From: Desulfobacterales bacterium
Lineage (GTDB): Bacteria; Desulfobacterota; Desulfobacteria; Desulfobacterales; Desulfosalsimonadaceae
Assembly: GCA_034520365.1 (NCBI GenBank)
Contig: JAXHNP010000007.1
Location: 620,001-684,000, forward strand
DNA: 64,000 nucleotides
Reading direction: 5' to 3'
In this document: positions 53,455-62,265 of the stretch, one piece after another
Layout: the number at the start of each line of letters is the position of its first letter
Numbering within the stretch: position 1 is the stretch's first letter
The notes under the pieces: model-generated
Seen by the model: only the letters and a program-made list of their open reading frames with translations
The model's database searches: none
What the model was told of the DNA's origin: nothing
Made by a program: the position numbers and the translations under genes

Positions 53455-55218
53455 TTACTGGCGGGTGTAGTAAATGCCTGAGGCCTCGAGAATCTGATGA
53501 TCAAAGCGGCGGTGGTTTTTATAGGGCAGGATGTGAATCAGGATGCCGGAATTGATCTTTTCCTGCATATCCTGCCAGAAATAAACATCAAAAAGGTCGC
53601 CGTGCAATTCTTCAAAGATCGGTCGCACATGATCCGGAAAATGCAGAAATTTTCTGAATTCCTCGGGGAATACATCGTTTTCAGATACCGAAAACCATGG
53701 CTCATCCGACATGAGTTCCTCATAGCTTTCAGGCTCGGGGATTTTTTTGAAGCTGCAGTCGGTAAGAAGCCCCAATTCGTCATAGTCATAAAACACCACC
53801 CGCCCCCAGCGGGTGACACCGAAGTTTTTGAAAAACAGATCCCCCGGAAAGATATTGCTAGCCGCCAGCTCCTTGACGGCCCAGCCATAGTCAATGAGCA
53901 CGTCTTTCACCGCCTCGGGCGGATTCTCCCGGATATAGACATCCAGCGGCGTCAGCCGACGTTCGGTGTAGAGGTGCCGGATAACGATCTGCCCGTTCTG
54001 GAAGCGGATATTTTTCGCCGCCTTCTCTTTAAGCGCCTCCATAAGCGTTTCGGAAAACCGGGACGCTTCGAATTTCAGATGATCGAACTCCTGGGCATCC
54101 ACCAGCCGTCCGGCCCGGTCATGCCTGAATACCAGTCGATAGCGATTTTTGATGTAATCGGGGGTGGTTTTTTTGGGATAATCGAACTGATCCCGGATCA
54201 TTTTGAAGACCACGTTAAGGGACGAAATGGTAAATACGAGCATCACCATACCCTCTTCACCGGGGGGGATTTCAAACCGCTCATCGGTTTGCCCAAGGCT
54301 TCGGACGAGCTCCCGGTAAAGTTCGGCTTTCCCGTGCTTGTGGTAGCCGAGCGAGGTGTAGATTTCAGATGCCCGCTTCTCCGGCATCATGCTTTTCAGA
54401 AAATTGATCATCTCCTCAGGGCTTGCGATATCCACATGGAAGTAAGCGTTGGCAAAGCTGAACAGGATGCTCAGTTCGGCGGGTTCCAGCAGCACGGCAT
54501 CCACAAAAATCCGCTCGTTAATGTGCAAAATACAGAACACCAGCGGCATTATCCGTTCGCCGGCCTGCATGCGGCCGATGAGGTAGGCGCCTTTGTTCCG
54601 GTAAAAGACCGGATCGGCCATTTCAATGCTGATATTTCCGACCGGAATTCCCTGTCTGCTCAGGTCATCTCCGATCGCCCGGGCGATCCTCCGGCTGTCG
54701 CCATCCCTGTCCATAAACGGCAGCTGGGCGCTGAAATCCGAAAGGATTTTGTCGATGAGCGTATCGAGATCGCGGCCCGACGCCGCGTTAATATAGGCAG
54801 AACAGATCGGGCAGGGCTTTTCCTCAATGATCGGGATTTTAAAATCGGAAATCGTAAATTCGATCGCCGGATTGACGCCTGCCACCGCGAATACCCGCCG
54901 GATGACCGAATTGTAAAAGGTCTCGGCAAGCTGGTATTCATATCGGTCCCTGATGATTTCAATAAATTCGGTTTTAACCGCGCGCCAGGCAGCCTCGTCC
55001 GGCCCGGTATCCCCGATCATGTTGTTTATTTCGGCAACCGTGCGGTCGACCGTGCGGGAATAGATTTGCAGGCGCTCCACCGCATCGGTTCGGATGCCCT
55101 GCCAGTCCGCGTTCCTGAAACGCTCGCCGGCTTTTCGGGTAATGGCCTTAAAAGTCTCATGATAGGCGTCAAAGGCCTTAAGCAGGTATTCGGCAAAGAA
55201 GCGGGCGTCAGGGGGCAT
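53455..55218 (-). CDS. aceK: Isocitrate dehydrogenase kinase/phosphatase AceK
   Basis: 587 residues, the usual length. The regulatory N-terminal half has YHETFKAITRKAGERF and FYNSVIRRVF. The kinase half has NIRFQNGQIVIRHLYTERRL, TPLDVYIRENPPEAVKDVLI, DYGWAVKELAASNIFPGDLF and VVFYDYDELGLLTDCSFKKI, which match the AceK nucleotide and catalytic segments. It switches isocitrate dehydrogenase on and off by phosphorylation and so directs isocitrate to the glyoxylate bypass. aceB and aceA lie beyond it in the opposite direction, unlike the usual aceBAK order. Confidence 0.96.
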   Translation of the reverse strand: MPPDARFFAEYLLKAFDAYHETFKAITRKAGERFRNADWQGIRTDAVERLQIYSRTVDRTVAEINNMIGDTGPDEAAWRAVKTEFIEIIRDRYEYQLAETFYNSVIRRVFAVAGVNPAIEFTISDFKIPIIEEKPCPICSAYINAASGRDLDTLIDKILSDFSAQLPFMDRDGDSRRIARAIGDDLSRQGIPVGNISIEMADPVFYRNKGAYLIGRMQAGERIMPLVFCILHINERIFVDAVLLEPAELSILFSFANAYFHVDIASPEEMINFLKSMMPEKRASEIYTSLGYHKHGKAELYRELVRSLGQTDERFEIPPGEEGMVMLVFTISSLNVVFKMIRDQFDYPKKTTPDYIKNRYRLVFRHDRAGRLVDAQEFDHLKFEASRFSETLMEALKEKAAKNIRFQNGQIVIRHLYTERRLTPLDVYIRENPPEAVKDVLIDYGWAVKELAASNIFPGDLFFKNFGVTRWGRVVFYDYDELGLLTDCSFKKIPEPESYEELMSDEPWFSVSENDVFPEEFRKFLHFPDHVRPIFEELHGDLFDVYFWQDMQEKINSGILIHILPYKNHRRFDHQILEASGIYYTRQ

Positions 55219-55306
55219 TATCAGAGCTTTCCGTCAAATGGGTCAAAATGGGGCGCCGAGCGCCAAACGAAAGAATTTTATGTTTATCTTAATCGGGCAG
55301 CATAAC

Positions 55307-55919
55307 CCCTGTCAAGCAAAGCACGGCTAATTTGTTCTGTATCCAAATCGAAATCGCTATCGGGATCGGGATCGAAAAAAATATGACCCTTGGACGTGAA
55401 AAACTGGACGTCTATCGCCTTTCAATAGGCTACGTTGCATGGATTTACGAGAAGACCGACAGCCTGAACGGAGTCCATCGGCCCGCCCGGGATCAATGGC
55501 TTCGGGCCAGCCAGTCGATACCGCTCAATATCGCCGAAGGTAATGGCAAGACCGCGGAAGCCGACCGAAGGCGTTATTTCGAAATCGCTCGTGGCTCCGC
55601 GCTTGAGTGCGCGGCGATTCAAGATGTGCTGGTTGTCGGCAAGGCGCTGGACAAGATGGAAAGCCGGAACCGCAAGGATGAACTCGACCGTATGGCCGCG
55701 ATGCTCAGCCGTCTCGGCGGAAGAGGATACCAAGTTCGAGAGGATCAGGAAGTCTACAGCATCGATTTCGATCCCGATTTCGATCCCGATAGCGATTTCG
55801 ATCCCGATTTCGATCCCGATTTCGATCCCGATAACGCAGAAAACGAATCCCAACCTTAGCTTTAACAGGACCGGGGTATGGATTTTGCGGTTAGAACAAA
55901 TTAGCCCTGTCAAGCAAAG
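55307..55919. mobile_element. Candidate small mobile element carrying a four-helix-bundle gene
   Basis: CCCTGTCAAGCAAAG occurs as a direct repeat at 55307-55321 and 55905-55919. Inside are inverted repeats GGCTAATTTGTTCT (55325-55338) and its exact complement (55893-55906). Inside those, a second, 22-bp perfect inverted repeat lies at 55347-55368 and 55781-55802, made of CGATTTCGATCC-type hexamers. The only gene is the four-helix-bundle ORF. The nesting of direct and inverted repeats looks like an insertion with target duplication, although no transposase is present. It separates divergent aceK and aceB. Confidence 0.6.
55383..55859 (+). CDS. Four-helix-bundle protein (S23/TIGR02436 family) with repeat-derived acidic tail
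   Basis: 158 residues from the ATG at 55383; an upstream start at 55332 would add only translated repeat. REKLDVYRLSIGYVAWIYEK, ARDQWLRASQSIPLNIAEGN and RRYFEIARGSALECAAIQDV are the core of the four-helix-bundle family first seen in 23S rRNA intervening sequences and related to the Avd protein of diversity-generating retroelements. The last 25 or so residues are repeated DFDPD units, a direct translation of the hexamer repeat. No ribosome site is evident. Function unknown; such proteins are basic or RNA-binding in other contexts. Confidence 0.8.
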   Translation: MTLGREKLDVYRLSIGYVAWIYEKTDSLNGVHRPARDQWLRASQSIPLNIAEGNGKTAEADRRRYFEIARGSALECAAIQDVLVVGKALDKMESRNRKDELDRMAAMLSRLGGRGYQVREDQEVYSIDFDPDFDPDSDFDPDFDPDFDPDNAENESQP

Positions 55920-55962
55920 GGGAATCGTCTCATTCAAAAACAAATAATATTTGGAGGCAAGC

Positions 55963-57561
55963 ATGGCTGAATCCACTCAAGCAGGCGGCATAGACATCAA
56001 AGCCCCGGCAGAAGACGCGTTCAAGGAAATTCTGACCCCGGAGGCCCTCGATTTCGTGGCAGCGCTCGCCCGGGAGTTTGATGAGCGCCGGCACAGCATC
56101 CTGGAAGGCAGAAAAAAAGTCCAGGCGGAAATCGACAATCGCAAATTTCCGGGGTTTCCGGAGGAGACCCGGGAGATTCGGGAAAGCGACTGGAAATGCG
56201 CGCCGGTGCCGGCCGATCTCCAGGACCGGCGGGTGGAAATCACCGGCCCGGTGGACCGGAAAATGGTGATTAATGCCTTAAACTCCGGATCCAAAACCTA
56301 CATGGCCGACTTTGAAGACGCCAATACCCCGACCTGGGAAAACTGCATCAACGGCCAGATCAACCTGCGGGATGCGGTGAACCGCAACATCGATTTTACC
56401 TCGCCCGAGGGCAAGCACTATCAGCTGATCGACAATCCGGCCACACTGATCGTCCGGCCCCGGGGCTGGCATCTGAACGAAAAACATATGCTGGTTGACG
56501 GAAAACCCGTGGCCGGCGGCATTTTCGACTTTGGCCTGTTCTTCTTTCACAACGCGAAAACCCTGCTGGACAAGGGCAGCGGCCCGTATTTCTACCTCCC
56601 GAAGTTTGAAAGCTACCTGGAGGCCAGGCTCTGGAACGATATTTTTGTGCGCGCCCAGGATCTGCTGGGTGTTCCGCAGGGATCCATCAAGGCCACGGTC
56701 CTGATCGAGACCATCCTGGCCTCTTTCCAGATGAACGAGATCATCTACGAACTTAAAGACCACATGGCCGGGCTAAACTGCGGCCGCTGGGATTACATCT
56801 TCAGTTTTATCAAGCGGTTTAAAAATATCCCGGAGTACCTGTTTCCGGATCGGTCCCAGATCACCATGACCCGGCACTGCATGCATTCCTATTCCCTTTT
56901 GGCCATTCACACCTGCCACCGCCGGGGGGTTCATGCCATCGGCGGCATGGCCGCCCAGATCCCCAGAAAAGATGATCCGGAAGCCAATGAGGCGGCGATT
57001 CAAAAGGTCCGGGAGGATAAAATCCGCGAGGCCAATGACGGTCATGACGGCACCTGGGTGGCCCATCCGGGACTGGTGGGCCTGGCCGTGGAGGAATTCG
57101 ACAAGAACATGCCGAAGCCCAATCAGATCGACAAACTGCGGGAGGATATCCGGGTGACCGAAGATGACCTGCTGAAACTGCCCGGCGGCACGATTACGGA
57201 GCAGGGGCTGCGAAATAATGTCAGCGTGGGGGTCCAGTACCTGGCCTCATGGCTTTCCGGCACCGGCTGTGTACCCATCAATTTTTTGATGGAAGATGCG
57301 GCCACCGCGGAAATCGCCCGAACCCAGATCTGGCAGTGGGTGCATCATCCAAAGGCAAAGCTGGCCGAAGGCCCGGAAGTGACCATGGAGCTCTTCCGGC
57401 AGATCAAAAACGAGGAGCTGGAAAATATTAAGCAGCGGATCGGCGCGGACGCATATAACAGCGGCCATTATGAAAAGGCCGCCGGACTTTTGACCGAAAT
57501 TATAGAAAATCCGGAGCTGGAGGAGTTTTTGACTTTACGCGCCTATGAATATATTGATTAA
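55963..57561 (+). CDS. aceB: Malate synthase A
   Basis: 532 residues from the ATG at 55963 with TTGGAGG in front. Family blocks include [72 protein letters not shown] and the late catalytic [20 protein letters not shown] with its Asp. It condenses glyoxylate and acetyl-CoA to malate. Isocitrate lyase follows 19 bases on. The 5' region has been displaced from aceK by the four-helix-bundle element, which ends 44 bases before this start. Confidence 0.97.
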   Translation: MAESTQAGGIDIKAPAEDAFKEILTPEALDFVAALAREFDERRHSILEGRKKVQAEIDNRKFPGFPEETREIRESDWKCAPVPADLQDRRVEITGPVDRKMVINALNSGSKTYMADFEDANTPTWENCINGQINLRDAVNRNIDFTSPEGKHYQLIDNPATLIVRPRGWHLNEKHMLVDGKPVAGGIFDFGLFFFHNAKTLLDKGSGPYFYLPKFESYLEARLWNDIFVRAQDLLGVPQGSIKATVLIETILASFQMNEIIYELKDHMAGLNCGRWDYIFSFIKRFKNIPEYLFPDRSQITMTRHCMHSYSLLAIHTCHRRGVHAIGGMAAQIPRKDDPEANEAAIQKVREDKIREANDGHDGTWVAHPGLVGLAVEEFDKNMPKPNQIDKLREDIRVTEDDLLKLPGGTITEQGLRNNVSVGVQYLASWLSGTGCVPINFLMEDAATAEIARTQIWQWVHHPKAKLAEGPEVTMELFRQIKNEELENIKQRIGADAYNSGHYEKAAGLLTEIIENPELEEFLTLRAYEYID

Positions 57562-57580
57562 TAATAAAGGAGATACGCAT

Positions 57581-58939
57581 ATGACAAAGACCATAAATGA
57601 AGAGGCGGTTGAGCTTGAAGACAGACTTTCCTGCCATTTTATTAACAACGATGAAATTGAGGCGCTGGCGCAGTCCTGGAAAACAGACCCCCGATGGGAA
57701 GGCATTGAGCGGCCCTATACCGCAAGCGATGTCTTAAACCTCCGGGGCACCCTGCACGTGGAATACTCCTACGCCAAGGCTGGCGCGCTTCGGCTTTGGC
57801 GTCTGCTTCACAGCGAAAACTTCATTCCCGCCCTGGGCGCGTTAACCGGCAACCAGGCGGTCCAGCAGGTGGAGGCCGGGCTTAAGGCCATTTATGTAAG
57901 CGGCTGGCAGGTGGCGGCGGACAACAACCTGGCTGAAGAGATGTATCCGGACCAGAGCCTGTATCCCTCAAACAGCGTTCCCTCCGTGGTCCGGCGCATC
58001 AATAATGCCTTTAAGCGGGCGGACCAGATCAAGGTGCTGGACTGCCGGGAAAGCGCCCCCTACTGGTATGCGCCGATCGTTGCCGATGCCGAGGCGGGCT
58101 TCGGCGGCCCGTTAAACGCCTTTGAACTGATGAAATTTATGATCGATGCAGGCGCCGCAGGCGTTCATTTCGAGGACCAGCTGGCATCCGCCAAAAAATG
58201 CGGGCATATGGGCGGCAAAGTCCTGGTCCCCACCCGGGAGTTTATTAACAAGCTGGTTTCCGCAAGGCTCGCGGCGGATATTTGCGGCGTCCCGACAATC
58301 TTGGTGGCCCGCACGGACGCGGATGCGGCCAAGCTGATCACCAGCGACATCGACGAGCGGGACCGGCCGTTTATTATCAGCAAAGAGCGCTCCGACGAGG
58401 GCTACCACTGGGTGCAGCCCGGCGTGGAGTCCGCCATTGCCCGGGGGCTTTCCTATGCCCCGTATGCGGATATGGTGTGGTGCGAAACGTCGGAGCCGGA
58501 CCTTGAGCAGGCGAAAAAGTTTGCCGAAGGCATCCGGTCCGAATTCCCGGATAAGCTGCTCAGCTACAACTGCTCGCCCTCATTTAACTGGAAGGCGCAC
58601 ATGGATGACGCCGCCATTGCCAAATTCCAGCGGGAGCTTGGGGCCATGGGCTATAAATTCCAGTTCGTGACCCTTGCCGGATTTCACACCCTGAACCTGG
58701 GCATGTTCGATCTTGCCAAGAGCTACAAGGATGAGGGGATGCTGGCCTATTCCCGGTTTCAGCAGAAGGAATTTGCGGATGAGGAAAAAAGCGGCTACCG
58801 CGCGATTACGCACCAGGCATTTGTGGGCACCGGCTATTTCGACCGGGTGCTGAACACCATCACCAGCGGCAAATCAGCCACCGGCGCCATGGCCGATTCA
58901 ACCGAAACCGCGCAGTTTAAAAAGAAAAAAGACGACTGA
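57581..58939 (+). CDS. aceA: Isocitrate lyase
   Basis: 452 residues from the ATG at 57581, with AAGGAGAT in front. [15 protein letters not shown] binds Mg and glyoxylate, and [16 protein letters not shown] carries the catalytic Cys207. [20 protein letters not shown] and [15 protein letters not shown] complete the site. It splits isocitrate into succinate and glyoxylate, letting the cell grow on acetate or fatty acids. The actB-like gene begins two bases after its stop, which may put bypass and respiratory genes on one transcript. Confidence 0.97.
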   Translation: MTKTINEEAVELEDRLSCHFINNDEIEALAQSWKTDPRWEGIERPYTASDVLNLRGTLHVEYSYAKAGALRLWRLLHSENFIPALGALTGNQAVQQVEAGLKAIYVSGWQVAADNNLAEEMYPDQSLYPSNSVPSVVRRINNAFKRADQIKVLDCRESAPYWYAPIVADAEAGFGGPLNAFELMKFMIDAGAAGVHFEDQLASAKKCGHMGGKVLVPTREFINKLVSARLAADICGVPTILVARTDADAAKLITSDIDERDRPFIISKERSDEGYHWVQPGVESAIARGLSYAPYADMVWCETSEPDLEQAKKFAEGIRSEFPDKLLSYNCSPSFNWKAHMDDAAIAKFQRELGAMGYKFQFVTLAGFHTLNLGMFDLAKSYKDEGMLAYSRFQQKEFADEEKSGYRAITHQAFVGTGYFDRVLNTITSGKSATGAMADSTETAQFKKKKDD

Positions 58940-58941
58940 TA

Positions 58942-61881
58942 ATGAACCGTCGCACCTTTCTTAAAATCGCCGGCATGGGCAGCCTGGCCTTTACCGCCGG
59001 CTGCAGCCTGGAAAGCGAGAAAAAGCTTTATTCTCTTGTCAAAACCCCTTCGGATATGGTGACCGGAAAGGCCCACTGGTACGCCTCAACCTGTCGGGAA
59101 TGTCCGGCCGGCTGCGGGGTGCTCGCCAAAAACCGCGAAGGCCGTGTGATTAAGCTGGAAGGCAATCCGCTTCATCCGGTCAATGAAGGTAAACTCTGTA
59201 TGCGGGGCCAGGCGGCGCTGCAGGGCGTCTATAATCCGGACCGGCTTAAACAGCCGCTTCTGAAAAAAGCCGGCGGGTTTCAGCCCATCAGCCATCAGGA
59301 AGCCCGGCAGCTTTTCAGGGAAAAGGTCGATTCCGCGGCCGCCGGCGGGGCGGACCGCATCCGCATGATGACCCGGCTGGAAGGCGAAAGCCTTCTGGCG
59401 CTTTTCGCCGAATGCCTGGATGCCTGGCAATCGTCCCCGCCATTGATCTATGAACCGTTTGCCTATGAAAATCTCAAAAAAGCCAATCAGATTGTGTTCG
59501 GCGTGAATGGCCTCTGCCGCTACCGCATGGATCAGGCCGACTGCCTGGTGGGGTTTGGCGCGGATTTTCTGGAAACCTGGCTTTCGCCTGTGGAATATGC
59601 CCGCCAGTTCAAAGCCATGCATGCCTATAAAAACGGCCGCAAAGGGGCGTTTTATCACGTGGGCGCCTGCCGCACCCTGACCGGGGCCAATGCGGATGAA
59701 TGGATCAAATGCCCGCCCGGGGGCGAAGCAGCCGTCTGCCTGGGAATCATCAACGCGATTCTGAATGCCGGGTCCGGCAACAGCCTTTCCCCCCGCATCC
59801 GGAATGCCATGCAGGGCATCGCCGGCCCCTATACCCGATCCCGGGTGAGAGACCTTACCGGAATTTCAATGGACCAATTCGAAGCGATGATCCGCCGGCT
59901 GATGGCCGCGGAAAAACCGCTGGTGCTGGGCACCGGGGCACTTTCCCATTCCAAATCCGATCTTCAGGCCAATATTTCGGTCAATCTGTTAAACGCCCTG
60001 CTGGACCCCGAGCTTCGGCTTCTGGATTTTAAAAACCGGCACCGGGTCGAGCAGGCCGGGGGACATGCCGAAACGGCCGACTTTTTTGAAAAGGTAAGGC
60101 AGGACGCGCCGGCAGTATTGATTTTAAACAATGTCAATCCGGTCTATAGCACGCCCGGGGGCACTGAAATTGAGGCTTTATTAAGCAGGGAAGCGCCGTT
60201 TGTGGTCAGTTTTTCCAACTTTTTGGATGAGACTTCGCAGGCCGCGGATCTCGTGATACCCGCGGCGCTTGCCCTGGAGTCCTGGGGCGAGTACGGCAGC
60301 GGGTCCGCGCGGCTTTCCACCCTGCAGCCGGCCATGCCCCCCTTAACCGGGGCGCCGCCTGTTGGCGATTTATTTTTAGAGACTCTGGGAAAAGATACAA
60401 CGCGCCATCAATCCATGAAGCATTATATGCTGGCGCGCTTGGAAGGAGGCGGATTAATCACCGATCAAGCCGCATGGCTTGCGGCAATTCAGAAAGGTGG
60501 CATTTTCAGCTCACCGGCATCTGATGCCAAAGAAGCCGATGTTTCCATAAAAACCGAATTCACCGCTTATTTTAAGGACTTGATTGAGCCGGCGAAAGCA
60601 GGGGCCAACTTTATTGCGCTGCCGTCCCTGCGGTTTTTCGACGGCCGGGGCGCCAATCTGCCCTGGCTCTGCGAAATACCCGACCCCGTGACCAAAGTCG
60701 CCTGGCAGACCCCCCTGATGGTTAACCCGCAGACCGCGGCACAGAACGGCCTCTTTCACGCAAGCCGGGCTGAGATTGCCGCCGGGGATAAAAAGATAAC
60801 CGCCATGGTTTATGAGACCAAGAGTGTCATGCCCGGCGTTTTTGCCATGCATACGGGACAGGGGCACTCGGCATACGGCCGGTATGCCGAAAATCGCGGC
60901 GCCAATCCGGCCCGGCTGCTGGCCGGAGAATATGATCCCGCGTCCGGCGAGCTTTTGGCAAGTGCGTCGCCGGTTTCCATCCGGAAGTTAAAAACCGGTC
61001 CGGCGCTTTCTCATACAGACGGCAGCATTGATCAGCATGAGCGAAAGATCGCGCTCACCGCCGCGCTTTCCGAATTAAGGAATGCCCCGCTGCCGAAGAA
61101 GCACGGGCTCACCATGCATGATTTTCCGCTTACCCTGCCGCTTCCCGAAGGCTATGACCCGAAGCGCGATTTTTATCCGCCCCATGACCACGAGGACTAC
61201 CGCTGGGCCATGGTGGTGGATCTGGACCGCTGCATCGGCTGCAATGCTTGTGCGGCGGCCTGTTATGCGGAAAACAACCTCGGGGTGGTCGGGGAAGAGC
61301 AGGTGATCAACGGCCGGGAGATGTCATGGATGCATATCGAGCGCTATGAGCAGATCGGGGCCCCGGAAAAACTCATTTTTCTGCCCATGCTTTGCCAGCA
61401 CTGCGATAACGCCCCCTGCGAGTCGGTCTGCCCGGTTTATGCCCCGCATCATAACAAGGAGGGGCTGAATAACCAGATTTACAACCGCTGCATCGGCACC
61501 CGGTTCTGCGCCCAGAACTGCCCGTATAAGGTGCGAAGGTTCAACTGGTTTGAATGGAAGTGGCCGGAGCCCCTGAATCTCCAGTTAAATCCGGATGTGA
61601 CCGTGCGCACCAAAGGGGTGATGGAGAAATGCTCCTTCTGCATCCAGCGGATCAAGGCCGCCCATAACCAGGCGAAAAACGAGGGCCGCATGATAAAAGA
61701 CGGCGAAGTCACGCCGGCCTGCGTGCAGACCTGTCCCACGGACGCCCTGGTTTTCGGCAGCCTCATGGATGAATACAGCCGTGTCTCCCGCCTGGTCCGG
61801 GACCGCCGGGCTTACCAGGTGATGGGCTATTTGAATACCAAGCCGGCGGTGATATATTTGAAGAAGGTGGTGCAGGGGTAG
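58942..61881 (+). CDS. actB: ActB-like respiratory subunit: molybdopterin-type domain fused to 4Fe-4S domain
   Basis: 979 residues. NRRTFLKIAGMGSLAFTAGC is a Tat signal with twin Arg and a possible lipid Cys. The N-terminal domain has CRECPAGCGVLAKNREG and GKLCMRG (one cluster site). The C-terminal iron-sulfur domain, from about residue 750, has DLDRCIGCNACAAACYAENN, CQHCDNAPCESVCPV, CIGTRFCAQNCPYKV, CSFCIQRI and CVQTCPTDAL, enough Cys for several 4Fe-4S clusters. The fusion is typical of alternative complex III ActB; Qrc complexes keep these parts separate. A pentaheme ActA gene is not next to it here. Confidence 0.85.
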   Translation: MNRRTFLKIAGMGSLAFTAGCSLESEKKLYSLVKTPSDMVTGKAHWYASTCRECPAGCGVLAKNREGRVIKLEGNPLHPVNEGKLCMRGQAALQGVYNPDRLKQPLLKKAGGFQPISHQEARQLFREKVDSAAAGGADRIRMMTRLEGESLLALFAECLDAWQSSPPLIYEPFAYENLKKANQIVFGVNGLCRYRMDQADCLVGFGADFLETWLSPVEYARQFKAMHAYKNGRKGAFYHVGACRTLTGANADEWIKCPPGGEAAVCLGIINAILNAGSGNSLSPRIRNAMQGIAGPYTRSRVRDLTGISMDQFEAMIRRLMAAEKPLVLGTGALSHSKSDLQANISVNLLNALLDPELRLLDFKNRHRVEQAGGHAETADFFEKVRQDAPAVLILNNVNPVYSTPGGTEIEALLSREAPFVVSFSNFLDETSQAADLVIPAALALESWGEYGSGSARLSTLQPAMPPLTGAPPVGDLFLETLGKDTTRHQSMKHYMLARLEGGGLITDQAAWLAAIQKGGIFSSPASDAKEADVSIKTEFTAYFKDLIEPAKAGANFIALPSLRFFDGRGANLPWLCEIPDPVTKVAWQTPLMVNPQTAAQNGLFHASRAEIAAGDKKITAMVYETKSVMPGVFAMHTGQGHSAYGRYAENRGANPARLLAGEYDPASGELLASASPVSIRKLKTGPALSHTDGSIDQHERKIALTAALSELRNAPLPKKHGLTMHDFPLTLPLPEGYDPKRDFYPPHDHEDYRWAMVVDLDRCIGCNACAAACYAENNLGVVGEEQVINGREMSWMHIERYEQIGAPEKLIFLPMLCQHCDNAPCESVCPVYAPHHNKEGLNNQIYNRCIGTRFCAQNCPYKVRRFNWFEWKWPEPLNLQLNPDVTVRTKGVMEKCSFCIQRIKAAHNQAKNEGRMIKDGEVTPACVQTCPTDALVFGSLMDEYSRVSRLVRDRRAYQVMGYLNTKPAVIYLKKVVQG

Positions 61882-61883
61882 CA

Positions 61884-61915
61884 AGGTATAGGGTATAGGG
61901 TGTAGGGTGTAGGGA
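61884..61915. repeat. GGGTRTA heptamer repeat
   Basis: Just after actB, four to five copies of GGGTATA/GGGTGTA follow in tandem. It is one of several short tandem tracts at gene boundaries in this window. Confidence 0.65.
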
Positions 61916-61936
61916 AATGGTTTATCATTTTTCCGT

Positions 61937-62248
61937 CTTAATCTTAATCTTACTCTTACTCTAAAAAATGGTCGTGAGTTCCTTGAAACTTTCAAGGCAC
62001 ACAATAATAGATGTCGTTATTCCGGACCCTTTCGCCGCTGTCATTCCGAGGAACGATAGTGACGAGGAATCTTGTTTGTAAGATTTCTCGCTGCCGCTCG
62101 AAATGACCAATCGATTGCGAGTACCAGCACGAGTACGGGTACGAACAAAAAGTTATTTTCTGCGAAACATGCCGTGATGGCGGCATAAATCGCTTTTTAC
62201 GAAACCAAAAAGAGCAGGATTAAGATTAAGAGTAAGATTAAGATTAAG
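61937..62248. repeat. 312-bp segment between 22-bp inverted repeats of TTAATC hexamers
   Basis: A perfect 22-bp inverted repeat (61937-61958 and 62227-62248), built of CTTAAT/CTTACT hexamers, encloses this part of the actB-actC gap. Inside are a 17-base palindrome (CCTTGAAA/TTTCAAGG at 61981-61997), the GTCATT/AATGAC hairpin (62040-62107) and a CGAGTACG-type tract. No gene is seen in it. Confidence 0.65.
62040..62107. repeat. MITE-like hairpin with GTCATT/AATGAC ends
   Basis: GTCATTCCGAGG at the left is mirrored by CGCTCGAAATGAC at the right, with GAGGAATCTTG/AAGATTTCTC inside, so the 68 bases fold into one long imperfect hairpin. It resembles a dispersed GTCATTCCGAG family that I recall from many genomes; I could not check this here. 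Confidence 0.6.
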
Positions 62249-62265
62249 GCGACGAAGACGGCAGA

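Noticed and set aside
53497-55305. A 602-residue open frame on the plus strand opposite aceK
   Set aside because: It is the antisense shadow of a strongly conserved AceK; the translation has no domain and its ends do not match any start signal.
55307-55919. A diversity-generating retroelement, because the ORF is Avd-like
   Set aside because: No reverse transcriptase and no template/variable repeat pair is found nearby.
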